Source: CBDEGK01 sp965237855 (GTDB lineage Bacteria; Pseudomonadota; Gammaproteobacteria; Pseudomonadales; Halieaceae). From it: a stretch of DNA of 64,000 bases. Both the position numbers and the translations under genes were made by a program. The stretch spans positions 248,001-312,000 of the forward strand of contig CBDEGK010000008.1 in the NCBI GenBank assembly GCA_965237855.1. The letters are read 5' to 3'. Shown here one piece after another: positions 42,903-51,192 of this stretch (position 1 is the first letter of the stretch; every line of letters starts with the position of its first letter). The notes below the pieces were generated by a model. It made no database searches and had not been told where the DNA came from. It saw only the letters and a list, made by a program, of their open reading frames with translations.

Positions 42903-45623
42903 TCAGGTGGTGATGATGAGGCGGAGGGCTTCGAGCTGGAGGTTGGCGTGGTGGATGTGGGTTGAGCACTCTTCCATCAGGTAGTCGAGATGATCCAGTT
43001 CTTCCTGGCGGATGGAGGGATTAATCTGACGCAGGTCGTCGAGGCGCTGTCGCTCGGCACCCAGCTGTTGGCGCATGGCGGTTTCGGCATCGTTCAAGAT
43101 AGTACCCATTTGTGCCGCGGCGAGTTTACTGGCGTGCTGCATTTTCTCTTCCACCTGCTCGCGCACCTGTTTGATGATGGCCAGGGCGGTAGGCTTTTTC
43201 ACTCTTTCACAGAGTTCATTGAGCCGTTCGTGGGGGACGATGTCGCCGAGGTTTTTGCCCCGGGCATCGACCAGCAGGCGAATCGGAGACACCGGTAAGA
43301 ACCGTTCCAGTTGCAGGCTACGCGGTGCGACACAGTTCACCCGGTACAGGCATTCCAGCATCATGGTGCCGGGGGCAATACCTTTCAGTTTAATGGTGGC
43401 GATGGCGGCGTTGCCGATCTCGGTGCTGGTTACCATGTCCATGGCTTCTGAGATCATGGGATGTTCCCAGGTCACAAATTCCATGTCTTCCCGAGCCAGG
43501 GCCTGTTCACGGTTGAAGCTGATGGTGGTGCCATCTTCCCTGATCACCGGGAAGTGACCCGTCAGCATGTGCTCGCCGTAGCGCAGTATCAGGGCGTGCT
43601 CAGAGTGGTAGTCAGTCTCAACGCCGAAGACTTCACAGAGTTGGTCGACATAATCGAGCAGGTCTTTGACCTGTTCGGTCTGTTCTATTTCCTCAATCAG
43701 CGCCGCCGCGGCCTCGGGCTTGCAGGAGTTTCGTTCCAACAGCCGATCACGGCCCTCGCGCAGTTCCGCCCGCGTTGTGGCAGTGAACTCGGCCGTATCC
43801 TGCAACAGGGTCTCCAACTGGTCATCCGGGCTCATCAACTGCTGATTCAGGCGGTCCTGGAAGGTTTCCAGAATAGCGAAGCCCGCAGAGCAGCTTTCCC
43901 GGAATACATTCAGGCCTTCATCGTACCAGCGCAGCAAGATCTGTTGCGATGAGCCTACCAGGTAGGGCACATGTATCTGCACGTCCTCGCTCTGGCCGAT
44001 GCGATCGAGGCGGCCAATACGTTGTTCCAGCAGGTCGGGATTGCGCGGCAGGTCGAACAAAACCAGGTGGTGGGCGAACTGGAAATTACGCCCTTCACTG
44101 CCAATCTCAGAACAGACCAGGGCCTGGGCTCCCGCCTCTTCATCGGCGAAATAGGCGGCGGCCCGGTCCCGCTCAAGAATACTCAGGCCCTCGTAGAAAG
44201 CCGTACTGCGAATACCGGCGCGCATGTGCAGGTAGTGTTCCAGTGCCACCGCGGTTTCTGCCCGGTTGCAAATCACCAGGGCCTTGGCTGGCCGCAAGTC
44301 CTTGAGGAAATTCTCCAACCAGCTTACCCGTGGATCATTGGCCAGCCACTCGTCTTCGTCGTGATTGAGTTCCGGATAGAGGCGATCGTTGAGTTCATCG
44401 CCGCGAATATAGCCCTCGGGCATAGCCTGGCGGTAGGTGTGCAGATGCCGCTGGGGGAAGCCCTTGACGCCAGCGCGGGTGTTTCGAAACAGCACTCGAC
44501 CGGTGCCATGGCGATCGAGCAGGTCGGCAATGGCGGCGTTGTCGGCACCGTCTGCCTCCAATTGCTGTAGCTGGGTGTTCAGTGCCCGGTAGCCCGCTTC
44601 TTCTTCTATAAAGGTATCGAGATCGTGGAAACGGGAGGGGTCGAGCAGGCGCAGGCGAGCGAAATGACTGGCCTGTCCTATCTGCTCTGGGGTGGCGGTG
44701 AGCAATAGCAGGCCGGCGCTGTGTTGGGACAGTTGTTCGACAAACAAGTAATCATCACCGGCCTGCTGTGGTGACCAATGCAGGTGATGGGCTTCATCGA
44801 GCACCGTCAGGTCCCAGCTGCCTTGTAACGCCAGTGCCTGCAGCTCGGGCCGACGGTTAAATAAATCCAGCCCGCACAACACCAGTTGTTCGGTTTCGAA
44901 GGGGTTCTCCTCTTCGATGGCATCGATACGCTCTTCATCGAACAGGGCAAAGCGCAGGTTAAAGCGCCGCAACATTTCTACCAGCCACTGGTGGAGCAGG
45001 CTGTCCGGCACCATGATCAGTACCCGGCTGGCGCGCCCACTCAACAACTGCTGATGAATGATCATGCCCGCTTCAATGGTCTTACCCAGGCCGACTTCAT
45101 CGGCGAGTAACACCCGCGGCGCATGGCGTTGGCCGACCTCGCTGGCGATATACACCTGGTGCGCCAGCAGGCTGGTGCGCGAACCGAGCAGGCCGCGGGC
45201 AGAAGACAATTGCAGACGATGGAGGTGGTTAAAGGTCGCCACCCGCAGGGCAAATTCTCGCTGTTTGTCGAAGTGGCCGTTGAGTAGGCGCTGCTGGGGC
45301 GTGGTGATCTGCACGAAGCAGTCCAGCTCAAGCTCGGTAATGGTGACTTCCTGGTCGTGGTGATCGGTGCCGCGGTAGAACAGGATGCCCTGTATTTCCT
45401 CGACATCGGTGACTTCCAACTCGACCTCATCGTGGGTGGTGATGAAGTCGCCCGCCTTGAAGCGCAGTCGTGTGAGTGGCGCGGTATCTGTGGCGTAGGT
45501 GCGCTCCTCGCCCACAGCGGGAAAGCTGACGGTTACCCGGCGCCCATCCAGTTCGGCTACAACGCCGAGGCCCAGCTGGCTGTCGGCGTGGCTGACCCAG
45601 CGCTGACCAACGATATATTCCAT
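42903..45623 (-). CDS. rapA: RNA polymerase-associated SNF2-type ATPase RapA
   Basis: The 906-residue protein has the RapA plan. N-terminal Tudor-like domains (YIVGQRWVSHADSQLGLG onward) precede two SNF2 helicase lobes, with Walker A ADEVGLGKTIEAG, LDEAHHL, LTATPEQIGQ and IGRLDRIGQ, then the C-terminal RapA domain. RapA frees RNA polymerase from stalled post-termination complexes. It is slightly shorter than E. coli RapA (968). It is a single leftward gene, convergent with the SDR gene at 42880. Some 38 bases separate it from the Rieske oxygenase gene. Confidence 0.92.
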   Translation of the reverse strand: MEYIVGQRWVSHADSQLGLGVVAELDGRRVTVSFPAVGEERTYATDTAPLTRLRFKAGDFITTHDEVELEVTDVEEIQGILFYRGTDHHDQEVTITELELDCFVQITTPQQRLLNGHFDKQREFALRVATFNHLHRLQLSSARGLLGSRTSLLAHQVYIASEVGQRHAPRVLLADEVGLGKTIEAGMIIHQQLLSGRASRVLIMVPDSLLHQWLVEMLRRFNLRFALFDEERIDAIEEENPFETEQLVLCGLDLFNRRPELQALALQGSWDLTVLDEAHHLHWSPQQAGDDYLFVEQLSQHSAGLLLLTATPEQIGQASHFARLRLLDPSRFHDLDTFIEEEAGYRALNTQLQQLEADGADNAAIADLLDRHGTGRVLFRNTRAGVKGFPQRHLHTYRQAMPEGYIRGDELNDRLYPELNHDEDEWLANDPRVSWLENFLKDLRPAKALVICNRAETAVALEHYLHMRAGIRSTAFYEGLSILERDRAAAYFADEEAGAQALVCSEIGSEGRNFQFAHHLVLFDLPRNPDLLEQRIGRLDRIGQSEDVQIHVPYLVGSSQQILLRWYDEGLNVFRESCSAGFAILETFQDRLNQQLMSPDDQLETLLQDTAEFTATTRAELREGRDRLLERNSCKPEAAAALIEEIEQTEQVKDLLDYVDQLCEVFGVETDYHSEHALILRYGEHMLTGHFPVIREDGTTISFNREQALAREDMEFVTWEHPMISEAMDMVTSTEIGNAAIATIKLKGIAPGTMMLECLYRVNCVAPRSLQLERFLPVSPIRLLVDARGKNLGDIVPHERLNELCERVKKPTALAIIKQVREQVEEKMQHASKLAAAQMGTILNDAETAMRQQLGAERQRLDDLRQINPSIRQEELDHLDYLMEECSTHIHHANLQLEALRLIITT

Positions 45624-45661
45624 GTATAGGTTACGGCTACCTGAAAACGGCGCGCATCATA

Positions 45662-46720
45662 TCACGAGGCTTTCGGCAGGTAGAACTGTTCGTACCACTT
45701 TCTCAGCTTGTTGATGGCGCCATCGCCGGCGCAGAGAATCGGGTCGCTGCGGTAGACTTTGGTTTCCCAGATCACCACGTCCTGCCAGAATGCCGCGTGG
45801 GCGGTTTCCGGATACACATCGAGAAACTCCTGCGGCAGCACGTTGTCACCGTAAGGGGCAACAATGATCGAAGACGCCAGGTCGAGGGTCTCGTCGTCGA
45901 TGGGGATGTAGTAATTCAGCCACCAGCTCTTGAAGGGGTAGGGCGCGTTGGGATTCTCGGTATAGAAGTACATGATGGAGGGCCCGTGGTAGGTCGCCCA
46001 ATTATCACCGGGCTCTACCTGGTCCTCGGTGGCCCGGAAGTTGGCACGGGCTTCTTCCAGGTTGAAATTCAGTCCGGGCGGAATAATCATGCGCACCTGC
46101 GGGTCGTCCAGTGACTGGCGGATGCGCGAATACTGGGTAACGGTGTTGTCGTCAAAGTAGTTTTCGAAGACCTCCGGGCGACCGCCATGTACCGAGTAGA
46201 AGTGGCCCTCATCGACAATGTTCTCGATTATCTCGCAGCCCTGGCTTTTCACGGTGGAGCGGCGGAAAGTCCAGTCGCCCCAGTTGTTGGGGCCCCACTC
46301 GGGAATAGTGGGCAGTTCATAGTCGGGCTCACCGCCTTCATGGTCGTGCCAAACGGCGATAAACCCGTTTTTCTCACAGCTGGGCCAGGTTCGCAGCGAG
46401 CCCTTGGCGCGCTCGGGAATACTGTCGCAGTAAGGAATGGCAACGCAGTCGCCGTGCTTGTCAAACTGCCAGCCGTGAAAAGGGCAGCGAATGCTGTTGC
46501 CGACCACCTCCGCTCCCACGCCGCCCAGGTTGGCGCCCAGGTGCGGGCAGTAGGCATCGACCACCACCGCCTCGCCATTGTCGCCGCGAAACAGGACAAT
46601 TTCCTGTTCGAAATAGGAATAGCTCTTCACGTCTCCCACGTCTAGCTCCTGGGAAAAGGCCAGGACGTGCCAACCCCTGGCGTAGCGCCCCGGGGTCTCG
46701 TAGGCGTAGCGTTTACTCAT
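45662..46720 (-). CDS. Rieske non-haem iron oxygenase (KshA-like)
   Basis: The 352-residue protein starts at ATG 46720, coupled with the TatD gene as ATGA, with GGAG upstream. It has a Rieske [2Fe-2S] domain with CPH (C58, H60) and CPFHGW (C79, H82). A C-terminal non-haem Fe domain has ENIVDEGHFYSVHG supplying the His/His/Asp facial triad. The spacing resembles 3-ketosteroid 9-alpha-hydroxylase and cholesterol 7-desaturase rather than ring-hydroxylating dioxygenases. It would need a separate reductase, and none is encoded nearby. Steroid or terpenoid oxidation is inferred. Confidence 0.85.
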   Translation of the reverse strand: MSKRYAYETPGRYARGWHVLAFSQELDVGDVKSYSYFEQEIVLFRGDNGEAVVVDAYCPHLGANLGGVGAEVVGNSIRCPFHGWQFDKHGDCVAIPYCDSIPERAKGSLRTWPSCEKNGFIAVWHDHEGGEPDYELPTIPEWGPNNWGDWTFRRSTVKSQGCEIIENIVDEGHFYSVHGGRPEVFENYFDDNTVTQYSRIRQSLDDPQVRMIIPPGLNFNLEEARANFRATEDQVEPGDNWATYHGPSIMYFYTENPNAPYPFKSWWLNYYIPIDDETLDLASSIIVAPYGDNVLPQEFLDVYPETAHAAFWQDVVIWETKVYRSDPILCAGDGAINKLRKWYEQFYLPKAS

Positions 46721-47547
46721 GACAGGTTCTCCATTTCCTCGGGGAAAAATAAGCGGTAACTGTTGTGGCGGGCGTGCTCTAGCAGCGCCTCCACGGTGTA
46801 GCCTTTCACCTGGGCAACTCGCTCGGCAATAAAGGGCAGGTAAAACGGCGCATTGGGTTTGCCGCGATAGGGCGCCGGTGTCAGGTAGGGAGCGTCGGTT
46901 TCCAGCACCAGCAGGTCGAGGGGGGTGGCGGCGACCACCTCGCGCACATTGTCGGCGCCATTGAAGGTGGCGATACCGTTGAAGCCCAGGCAAAAGCCTT
47001 CCCCCAGGCAGTACTCCGCCAGGGGCAGGCCGGAGGTGAAGCTGTGGATGACCCCCTTGCGCTTCAGTTTGCCGCTGAAGTTTTGCAGGATGCTGCGGGT
47101 GTCGTCGTCGGCGTCGCGGGTGTGAATCACCACCGGCATATCCGTGTCGACGGCTATCTGTAATTGTTGTTCGAATACTTGCCGTTGAATCCTGGGATCC
47201 GCGTGATCGTAGTAGTAATCGAGGCCTATTTCCCCCACCGCGAGAATGCGCGGATGTGAGGTGCGTGCGCGAATGATCGCCGCCACGTCGTCGGTAAATT
47301 TCTCCGCCTCGTGGGGGTGGATGCCCTGGGTGCCCCAGACTGCTGTGTGCTCATTGGCCAGCCCGAAGACCTTGTCGAGGTTGTCTGGTGAGACTGCAAT
47401 TGTGACGATGCGCTCAATACCCACTGCGGCCGATCTAGCCAGGGTCTCAGCCAGTTCCTCGCCTTCCAGGTAGTCGAGATGGCAGTGAGTTTCAACGATG
47501 GGGGTATCGAAGCGTGGAATCTCGGGGCGGGGCTTTTTTTTGCTCAT
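46717..47547 (-). CDS. TatD family metal-dependent DNase
   Basis: The 276-residue protein has the TatD TIM barrel with the metal ligands in THCHLDYLE (H-x-H), VGEIGLDYYY, VVIHTRDADD, VIHSFTSG and LETDAPYL. These are the conserved features of the TatD/YcfH/YjjV exonuclease group. It has ATGA overlaps on both sides: 4 bases with the downstream Rieske gene and 4 with the upstream YaiI-like gene, so all three are one translationally coupled unit. No link to the oxygenase is obvious. Confidence 0.88.
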   Translation of the reverse strand: MSKKKPRPEIPRFDTPIVETHCHLDYLEGEELAETLARSAAVGIERIVTIAVSPDNLDKVFGLANEHTAVWGTQGIHPHEAEKFTDDVAAIIRARTSHPRILAVGEIGLDYYYDHADPRIQRQVFEQQLQIAVDTDMPVVIHTRDADDDTRSILQNFSGKLKRKGVIHSFTSGLPLAEYCLGEGFCLGFNGIATFNGADNVREVVAATPLDLLVLETDAPYLTPAPYRGKPNAPFYLPFIAERVAQVKGYTVEALLEHARHNSYRLFFPEEMENLS

Positions 47548-48008
47548 GGCTGTTTCTTCTCACGCAGGGTTAATGCCAGGACGCGGTCGAGCTGGTTGGC
47601 AAACTGCATGCGATCGGCGTGGCTCAATGGCGGTGGTCCGCCACTGAGTGCCCCGGTGGAACGCATCTCCTCCATAAAATCCCGCATATTCAGGCGCGGC
47701 CCGATATTGTTCGCAGTCAGTCGTTCTCCCCGGGAGGAAAGTACTATCGCGCCCTCGGCGATCACCTCGGCGGCCAGGGGAATATCCCCGGTAATCACCA
47801 GGTCGCCTTCACCGCACTGTTGAACAATAAAATTGTCTGCCACATCAAAGCCCGCTGGAACCTGTACAGATTTTATATAGGGAGAGGGGGGCGTCGCCAG
47901 CGGCTGGTTGGCTACCAGGGTCAGTGGTAGTTCAACTCGCTGTGCCGCACGAAACAATATTTCCTTTATGACCTTGGGGCAGGCGTCTGCATCAACCCAG
48001 ATATGCAT
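47544..48008 (-). CDS. yaiI: UPF0178/YaiI family protein
   Basis: The 154-residue protein begins MHIWVDADACPKVIKEILF, the start of the DUF188/YaiI family (PIN-like fold). It contains GDLVITGDIPLAAEV, with acidic residues as in PIN-like metal sites, and TGALSGGPPPLSHADR near the C-terminus. Its function is not established. It is the first gene of a coupled operon (YaiI, TatD, Rieske oxygenase) and shares an ATGA overlap with TatD. It lies 27 bases after the LysR stop, in the same direction. Confidence 0.88.
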   Translation of the reverse strand: MHIWVDADACPKVIKEILFRAAQRVELPLTLVANQPLATPPSPYIKSVQVPAGFDVADNFIVQQCGEGDLVITGDIPLAAEVIAEGAIVLSSRGERLTANNIGPRLNMRDFMEEMRSTGALSGGPPPLSHADRMQFANQLDRVLALTLREKKQP

Positions 48009-48035
48009 AGTTCTGTGCTCTTGAGAGAGGCGACA

Positions 48036-48986
48036 TTATGCCACGTGGGCCCGGGCCTCGGCACGCAGCTCATCAACCACCGCCAGGATTTCCTGCCACA
48101 GCCAGCTGTGTAAGGCTGACTTTTCCGTGCGCCGGTGCCTGACCAACATATATTCCACCTGGTAGGTGATCTCCGGTGGGAAGGCAAAGGACTGGATCTT
48201 GTAGCCGACAGCCGGGTTACGCAGTACAAAGGGCGGCCCCGGCATGAGGAAATCGGTATTGCGCAGCACTTCCAGGGCCGTCAGCAAGTGGGATGTTTCG
48301 AAACTGCCAGCCTCGTCCGGGACCACACGGCCAAAGCCACCTTCTGACTGAAACATCTCCAATTGCTCCAGGTCGGAGATGTATAGACGTATCAGGGGGT
48401 AGCTGCCAATTCTCTTCCAGGTGATTTCTTCACCGCTGAGCGGGTGGCCCTCGCGGGCGAGGATTACCGGCGGATTGCTGCCGATGCTGCGGCAAATAAA
48501 ATCGTCTTTGTAGCCCACATGCTTGATATGGATGGCCAGGTCCAGGGTGCCGCTGGCGAGCTGTTCCAGCTGGTTTTCAACCCGGGTGATGGAGCGCACA
48601 GTCAGGCCCGGGGCACTGTGTTGGAGGCGCGCCATCAGCCCGGGTAGCAGACCAATACCGACATATTCTGACAGGGCGATGGTGATTTGCCCCTCGTAGC
48701 TGGCGGGATCAAAGCTGTGCTGGCTGACCAGCTGCTGAATGTTGCGCAGCAGCGGCTCCAGTTCACCGTGTAGTTCAAGCGCTCGTGGCGTCGCCTGCAT
48801 GCCGTGGGATACGCGGGTAAACAGGGGGTCGTTAAACAGCTGGCGCAGCCTCGACAAGGTTTTACTCATGGCGGGCTGGGAAATATGCAATCGTTCAGCC
48901 GCCCGCGACACATTGCACTCCTCAAGCATTACTTGTAATGAAATCAATAAGTTAAGGTCTACACGTGAAAGTTCCCGGGTGTCCAT
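48036..48986 (-). CDS. LysR-family transcription regulator
   Basis: The 316-residue protein starts at ATG 48986, which has AGGAGG at 48994-48999 on its strand. A longer frame from 49016 is less supported. The N-terminal winged HTH reads DLNLLISLQVMLEECNVSRA, then AERLHISQPAMSKTLSRLRQ, a NahR/NodD-type pattern. The effector domain follows. It is close to the downstream yaiI operon by 27 bases and divergent from the 25-codon gene at 49115, either of which it might regulate. No effector is predictable. Confidence 0.87.
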   Translation of the reverse strand: MDTRELSRVDLNLLISLQVMLEECNVSRAAERLHISQPAMSKTLSRLRQLFNDPLFTRVSHGMQATPRALELHGELEPLLRNIQQLVSQHSFDPASYEGQITIALSEYVGIGLLPGLMARLQHSAPGLTVRSITRVENQLEQLASGTLDLAIHIKHVGYKDDFICRSIGSNPPVILAREGHPLSGEEITWKRIGSYPLIRLYISDLEQLEMFQSEGGFGRVVPDEAGSFETSHLLTALEVLRNTDFLMPGPPFVLRNPAVGYKIQSFAFPPEITYQVEYMLVRHRRTEKSALHSWLWQEILAVVDELRAEARAHVA

Positions 48987-48993
48987 AGTCAGG

Positions 48994-48999
48994 CCTCCT
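48994..48999 (-). promoter_or_regulatory. Ribosome-binding site deciding the LysR start
   Basis: AGGAGG on the minus strand, seven bases before ATG 48986, is the strongest such site in the region and rules out the in-frame ATG at 49016. Confidence 0.75.
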
Positions 49000-49100
49000 G
49001 AAGTGATATAACTCAAAGTAATTGATGTGATAATAATAATACATTAGGTATATATCATGTGCGAGCCTATAGTGAATCCATAAACGAGTAAGTGACGAAA

Positions 49101-49107
49101 AAGGAGG
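49101..49107 (+). promoter_or_regulatory. Ribosome-binding site of the 25-codon gene
   Basis: AAGGAGG lies seven bases before ATG 49115, at ideal spacing. This supports translation of an ORF too short to trust on its own. Confidence 0.75.
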
Positions 49108-49114
49108 AACGAGC

Positions 49115-49192
49115 ATGTTTATAGCAACGATGTTTGGTCTGTATTTCGCGCTGATCGGCATGATTGCCTGGGATACCTACCGGGAATTGTAA
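49115..49192 (+). CDS. 25-residue membrane peptide
   Basis: The ORF of 25 codons starts MFIATMFGLYFALIGMIAWD and ends TYREL, so it would be a single membrane helix followed by a short charged tail. It has an ideal AAGGAGG ribosome site and is followed after 41 bases by an intrinsic terminator, making a complete small transcription unit. It begins 129 bases from the LysR gene start on the other strand, so it may be a LysR target. No known family of bacterial small membrane proteins is recognised with confidence. Such peptides often bind and modulate larger membrane complexes. Confidence 0.65.
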   Translation: MFIATMFGLYFALIGMIAWDTYREL

Positions 49193-49233
49193 GATCGAAT
49201 AGACGCAGTCAGATCCATAGAAAAACTTTTTGA

Positions 49234-49258
49234 AACCCGCCAATCGGTGGGTTTTTTT
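49234..49258 (+). terminator. Intrinsic terminator
   Basis: AACCCGCC (49234-49241), loop AATC, GGTGGGTT (49246-49253) form an eight-pair stem with one G-T pair, followed by a run of T to 49258. It ends the 25-codon gene's transcript and precedes the phosphatase-kinase gene. Confidence 0.8.
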
Positions 49259-49304
49259 ATGTCCGCAGCTATACTTCCGCTAAATAACAATTAGCGGAGT
49301 TCTT

Positions 49305-51188
49305 ATGCGTCTTTTATTCGTCGCCATTTTCTTGCTGGGTGTGAGCCTGTCGCCGCTTCACGCCTATGAGATCGATACCCCCGAACGGGTGGTTACCTTT
49401 GGTGATGTGCACGGCGCCTATCCTGAGCTGGTGCAGTTGCTGGTGGAAACTGGCGTGATCGACGCGGAAACCAATTGGGTGGGTGGCAAGACTCAGTTGG
49501 TCAGCCTGGGTGACCTCATAGACCGGGGCCGCGATTCCCGCAAGGTGGTCGAGTTGTTGATGAAACTCGAGCAACAGGCCACTGCCGCCGGCGGGGCGGT
49601 GCATGTGGTGCTGGGCAACCACGAAGTCATGGTCATGATCGGCGACTGGCGCTATATCAGCAAGCCGGAATACACGGCCTTTGCCGCTGACGAGACCTCC
49701 ACCCAGCGTCAGGCACTGCTCGATCGATACCGGGCCGATCATCCAGACCTGGGCGAGGATGAGGTACTGCGCGCCGTTGAGAAGGATTTTCCGCCGGGGT
49801 TTCTGGGCCTGCAGCATGCCTATAGCCCCAGCGGTGAGTTAGGCGCCTGGCTGCTGGAGCAACCCTTCCTCCTTCGCATCAATGACAGCCTTTACATGCA
49901 CGGTGGTATTTCGGCCGAGATCGCCGAAAAGTCAGTGGCGGCGGTTAACCAGGACAATAAAGCGGAACTGCGCCGCTACCTGGAGTTGGTGGAATCCCTG
50001 CGCGCGCAGGGCATACTGTCACCGGCGGTGGATTTTTGGGATCGGCGCGTGCATCTCAACACGCAAGCTGAAGCCGCGATCGCGGCGCAACCGAAACAGC
50101 GGCCGGCCTGGTTCGAGCAATTCCTGGAGTTGGCAGATTTGGAGGGCGCCTTCCTGTTCTCCCCGGCCAGCCCGATCTGGTATCGCGGCAGCTCCTTTTG
50201 CCACCCCTTCTCCGAGTCGTTTAACACGGAACGCATGCTCAAGCGCACCAACACCCGGCGCGTGGTGGTTGGGCATACCCCCAATCCCAGCGGGGCGGTA
50301 GAGCGCATGGATGGTCTGGTTCTGCGCATGGACACCGGCATGCTGCGGTCCGCTTACCGCGGGCGCCCGGCGATACTGGTTGAGCAGGGCGGCGAGCGCT
50401 TTGTGCAATACCTGGATCAACCCGGCCAACATCAACCCATCATCGAGGACCGGCGCATGACCCCGCAATTATGGGGGATGAGCGATGCCGAGATGGAGAG
50501 CTTGTTGGGCCGCGGCAAGATAGTACAGGTGGAAGACATCGGCACCGGTATCACCAAACCCTGGCGCCTGACCATTGAAGACGGTAATCGGGAAGAGTTC
50601 GCCGTGTTTAAGTATGAAGACAGCCACCCGGGTATCGAGTCGCGCAAGGGTTACAGCGCTCGTCGCAGCAATGAGTCCGATCGCTACCAGTATGATGTGG
50701 CGGCCTACAAACTGGATCGCATGATCAATCTGGAAATGGTACCGCCCACCGTCCTGCGGGAGGTCAATGGCAAAGAGGGCGCCGCCGGGGCGTGGATTCC
50801 CAATTCCATCAACGAGCGCGATCGCGCCGAGCAGCAAGGTAGTTTTGAGAGTTTTTGTCCGCAGATGGAGCAGTACCGTTTGCGCTTCATCTTCGACGTA
50901 CTCACCTACAACGAGGATCGCAATCTAACCAACATCGTCTGGACCGGCAATAACTATATGTTGCGTTTCATTGATCACTCGCTGGCCTTCCGCAGTCATA
51001 CCAAGCGTCCGAAACAGTATCGCAAGGTGGACTTGCGGCTGTCAGATCTGTTCAGCAAAGAACTGGCGGGACTGACAGAATCGCGCCTGCAACAGGAACT
51101 GGGCGAGTGGTTACACCCGCGCCAGATTGAGGCGATCGTGGAGAGGCGGGATCGGATACTGCGCGAGGCAATACGCACCGATCCCTGA
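49305..51188 (+). CDS. Exported PPP-type phosphatase fused to PI3/4K-like kinase domain
   Basis: The 627-residue protein has a signal peptide (about 1-20, cut after LHA), so it is exported. Residues about 25-340 form a PPP-family phosphatase: GDVHG (33-37), GDLIDRG (69-75), GNHE (104-107), MHGG (198-201) and GHTP (323-326) are the two-metal site residues. Residues about 420-627 look like a PI3/4-kinase-type or HipA-like kinase: FAVFK with K436, YDVAAYKLDRM (D464 in place of the usual Glu), TYNEDRNLTN with catalytic D538 and N543, and FIDHSLAF with metal-binding D557. Opposite activities in one chain suggest a periplasmic phosphorylation switch. The kinase assignment is inferred from the motifs. 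Confidence 0.8.
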   Translation: MRLLFVAIFLLGVSLSPLHAYEIDTPERVVTFGDVHGAYPELVQLLVETGVIDAETNWVGGKTQLVSLGDLIDRGRDSRKVVELLMKLEQQATAAGGAVHVVLGNHEVMVMIGDWRYISKPEYTAFAADETSTQRQALLDRYRADHPDLGEDEVLRAVEKDFPPGFLGLQHAYSPSGELGAWLLEQPFLLRINDSLYMHGGISAEIAEKSVAAVNQDNKAELRRYLELVESLRAQGILSPAVDFWDRRVHLNTQAEAAIAAQPKQRPAWFEQFLELADLEGAFLFSPASPIWYRGSSFCHPFSESFNTERMLKRTNTRRVVVGHTPNPSGAVERMDGLVLRMDTGMLRSAYRGRPAILVEQGGERFVQYLDQPGQHQPIIEDRRMTPQLWGMSDAEMESLLGRGKIVQVEDIGTGITKPWRLTIEDGNREEFAVFKYEDSHPGIESRKGYSARRSNESDRYQYDVAAYKLDRMINLEMVPPTVLREVNGKEGAAGAWIPNSINERDRAEQQGSFESFCPQMEQYRLRFIFDVLTYNEDRNLTNIVWTGNNYMLRFIDHSLAFRSHTKRPKQYRKVDLRLSDLFSKELAGLTESRLQQELGEWLHPRQIEAIVERRDRILREAIRTDP

Positions 51189-51192
51189 TGAT

